From contig NC_081303.1 of the NCBI RefSeq assembly GCF_030435805.1, positions 72,515,910 to 72,579,909 on the forward strand: DNA of 64,000 nucleotides. Reading direction: 5' to 3'. Both the position numbers and the translations under genes were made by a program. Every line of letters starts with the position of its first letter. Position 1 is the stretch's first letter. The notes under the pieces were generated by a model. That model worked only from the letters and a program-made list of their open reading frames with translations. It made no database searches and had not been told where the DNA came from. Origin of the DNA: Mustela lutreola. Taxonomy: Eukaryota; Chordata; Mammalia; Carnivora; Mustelidae. Positions 61,697 through 64,000 of this stretch are shown here, in pieces.

Positions 61697-62073
61697 ATTT
61701 TTTTTTAATTTTTTTATTGATTTTTTATTTTTCAGCATAACAGTATTCATTATTTTTGCATCACACCCAGTGCTCCGTGCAATCCGTGCCCTCTCCAATA
61801 ACCACCACCTGGATCCCCAACCTCCCACCCCCCCCACCCCTTCAAAACCCTCAGATTATTTTTCAGAGTCCATAGTCTCTCATGGTTCACCTCCCCTTCC
61901 AATTTCCCTCAACTCCCTTCTCCTCTCCATCTCCCCTTGTCCTCCATGCTATTTGTTATGCTCCACAAATAAGTGAAACCATATGATAATTGACTCTCTC
62001 TGCTTGACTTATTTCATTCAGCATAATCTCTTCCAGTCCCGTCCATGTTGCTACAAAAGTTGGGTATTCATCC
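61697..62073 (-). repeat. L1 3' end, 5'-truncated
   Basis: Reverse L1 3' UTR with target-site duplication 'tggatgcctgtttta' at 61683-61697 and about 62075-62089. Close to other carnivore L1 ends here, so fairly young. Confidence 0.9.
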
Positions 62074-62089
62074 TGGATGCCTGTTTTAA

Positions 62090-63265
62090 TTGGCATGCAG
62101 AAAATTCCAAGAAGCATCAAGATTCAAAAATAGCCTCATCAGAAGATTCACCACAATAGTCTGACAAAAAAAAAAAAAAAAAAAAAAAAACTAAAATGCA
62201 ACAGGTGCCTAAGAGAAAAGAAGAAGGCTGATGCAGCTCCTATTACCCCTCTACCCTTCTTCAGCTGAGGACTCATAGTCTAATTTTCCATCTTAACCAC
62301 CCCTCCACTCTAAAGAGACAGCTCCCTTTCCAACAAAACCTCCTGAGGTCACAGATTATTCTCCTCCGAGATCTTCTACTCCTTGATCAAAGACTGAAAA
62401 AAGGGCCATAGCAAAATAGTTCTTTAACTTAGATAGGGTTCTCCAGAATCATTTTAAATAGATTACCTGCTGAGTCCAGTAAGTCGGGGAAATAAAAGTT
62501 CACACTAAGTCCTTCCTTTCCAAATCCAAACCCATCGACTACTAGTCCTTTCCTGAAATAACTATTTCCTTCCTGTTCATAGCCTTTGACATCCTAAGAG
62601 CCTGGTTTGTGGCTTTCGGCTGCCTGAGATATGCAGGTTGTTGGTTCTTTCTAGGTGATCTTGGGGGGTGGCTAAAAGTAATACCTTGGTGGATGCCTCT
62701 TGGGTCCATAAGGTCGTAGTGCCAGAAATCTCTACTGTTCGTCCCAGCTACATCCTGATAAGATACATTTAAAAATTTAGTGACTCCATGATAGAAAACT
62801 AAGCCAAATTAAAAGCTGATATTCAGAGCTTGAAAGAAAATGTTTTAGGCCTCCTCTCCTCAGTGAAAGGTAGTCGGAGGAAAAGAAGACTTTCTCATAG
62901 GTGGATGGATGTGTCAGTCTTTTGATACATTCAAGGCAATTAGGACATTCCTTCAGAAACTAAAAATACCTGTTCTTGTTTTACACATCTAGTCTTTATG
63001 GGGTGAGAAGTGTGGTTCCAGAAGCAATTCAAAGACCAAGGATCTTTTTTTATCTGAAACTGCTATATGTATTCTAACCATTCCATCCTTGAAAGATCAA
63101 GTCATTCTAGAAAGGGCTGGCATTTATTTTCTCTGAGTGTTTCAATTGCAAATATATGGATTTCTGCTTGGTTCTTCTCCAGGAATTCCTTTCAAATGCA
63201 AATGTCAGATCCTTATCAAGTACAAAATGAGAGGGAGGGAAAACCCATTTAAAAAGATGACTTGC
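62090..63265. other. Unassigned sequence near the right end
   Basis: Contains a poly(A) run at about 62165-62190. No CD1 exon seen; in human, CD1D lies on this side further away. Some text could be old retroviral remnant but nothing firm. Confidence 0.35.
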
Positions 63266-63267
63266 CC

Positions 63268-63480
63268 AGGTTTTTGGGTGGTTTTGGGTGGTTCAGTGAG
63301 TGAAGCTTCTGACTCTTTCTGGCTTATGTCAAGATCTCAGGGTCGTGATCTCAGGGTCACGAGTTTGAGCCCTGTCTGGCTTTGCACTCAGTGTGTAGTC
63401 AGCCTGTGATTCTCCCTCTGCCCCTTTCCCTGCTTGTGCAAATTTTTTCTCTAATTAAATAAATAAAGATCTTTTTAAAT
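63268..63480 (+). repeat. CAN-SINE, diverged
   Basis: Forward SINE with 'tgggtggttcagtgagtgaagc' head, 'gatctcagggtc' repeated twice, and an 'aattaaataaataaagatctttt' tail. Confidence 0.82.
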
Positions 63481-64000
63481 TATTTAAAAAATTTAAAAAC
63501 TAAGTAAAATTTGACTTGCCAAGGACAAATACAAATCTTAAGTGTCTTTACCACAAGTACTTTAAAAGAGTCTTTAGCCATCTAGACAAATCATGTTGAT
63601 TTATTCCATCTGCCCAAAACAAAGAAACAAAGAAAGTACTTCAAATTCAACTTTTATAACTAGTGAATTTGCACCTATTTGATGGCAGTCACTTGAAAAC
63701 AGAAGCTGTAAAGTTCTACATCTGTCTTGTATGTTCATGTCTGTCTATACCTGTGTTGTAAATGTGTTTCTGTCTCGTGAAAGTATTGCTAAAATTAATT
63801 TGTGAAAGAGCTATTTAGCTTTAATTTGTGAAAGAGCTATGCAGTGGTTTTGAAGACAAGCAGTTGTGGAAATTGGGCATTCTAAAACTCAAAATATAGA
63901 AACAGACCCAAATTTTGTTGAAGTCCTTGTGAATGGAATAATATTTAATATAAAAGCTAGTTTGAGATTGATAGTTTAATTAAAGTTCTCAACCTTAAAT
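63481..64000. other. Unassigned AT-rich sequence
   Basis: Holds a short direct repeat 'ttaatttgtgaaagagctat' at about 63796 and 63820. No gene or repeat family assigned. Confidence 0.4.

Noticed and set aside
1-64000. CD1D or CD1E in the window
   Set aside because: No further set of alpha1/alpha2/alpha3 exons was found outside the four genes.
1-64000. CRISPR array or prokaryotic operon
   Set aside because: Direct repeats seen are SINEs, L1s, LTRs, microsatellites or the CD1A duplication; codon and gene layout are mammalian.

Overview
The window is genomic DNA from a carnivoran mammal, most likely a mustelid (ferret, mink, marten or badger kind). The sign is the many tRNA-Lys-derived CAN-SINE copies. 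They start with a 'gggtggctcagtgggttaa' type head and end with a 'ctgcctacttgtgatctctgtctgtcaaataaataaa' type tail. Carnivore L1 3' ends and a few LTRs are also present. Coding sequence lies in small exons separated by introns, so single long ORFs are mostly misleading.

The window holds part of the CD1 locus, which encodes MHC class I-like lipid-antigen-presenting glycoproteins. Four six-exon CD1 genes were traced exon by exon, all on the minus strand. From the right they are a CD1A-type gene (54.4-57.4 kb), a second CD1A-type gene (33.2-36.2 kb), CD1C (13.3-16.1 kb) and CD1B (1.3-4.4 kb). Every gene shows a leader exon, alpha1 (267 nt), alpha2 (279 nt), alpha3/Ig (279 nt), transmembrane (91-94 nt) and a short tail exon. 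All junctions are phase 1 except the last, which is phase 2. CD1B and both CD1A genes read open from ATG to stop. CD1C is open over exons 2-6, but its leader exon carries two extra bases (a CT unit), so the ATG is out of frame with the rest. The tails predict different trafficking: CD1B and CD1C end in YxxI sorting motifs (YQSI, YQDI), while the CD1A pair lacks one.

Layout. 1-5 kb: CD1B, with an old L1 piece in intron 5. 5-12 kb: repeats, including a solo LTR inside a SINE. 12-16 kb: CD1C. 16-29 kb: a gene-free gap with a solo LTR at 19 kb and an old L1 at 23.5-26.1 kb. 29-37.4 kb and 45.5-46.8 kb: the first CD1A duplicon, split by a nested stack of L1 and LTR insertions at 37.4-45.5 kb. 47-51.2 kb: ERV-like fossil and an old L1. 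51.2-59.7 kb: the second CD1A duplicon. 59.7-64 kb: LTR-like and unassigned sequence.

The gene order matches human CD1A-CD1C-CD1B, so CD1D would be expected beyond the right end and CD1E beyond the left end. CD1B points the same way as its neighbours here, whereas in human it is inverted. No RNA gene, CRISPR array, or any prokaryotic or non-CD1 host gene could be supported.
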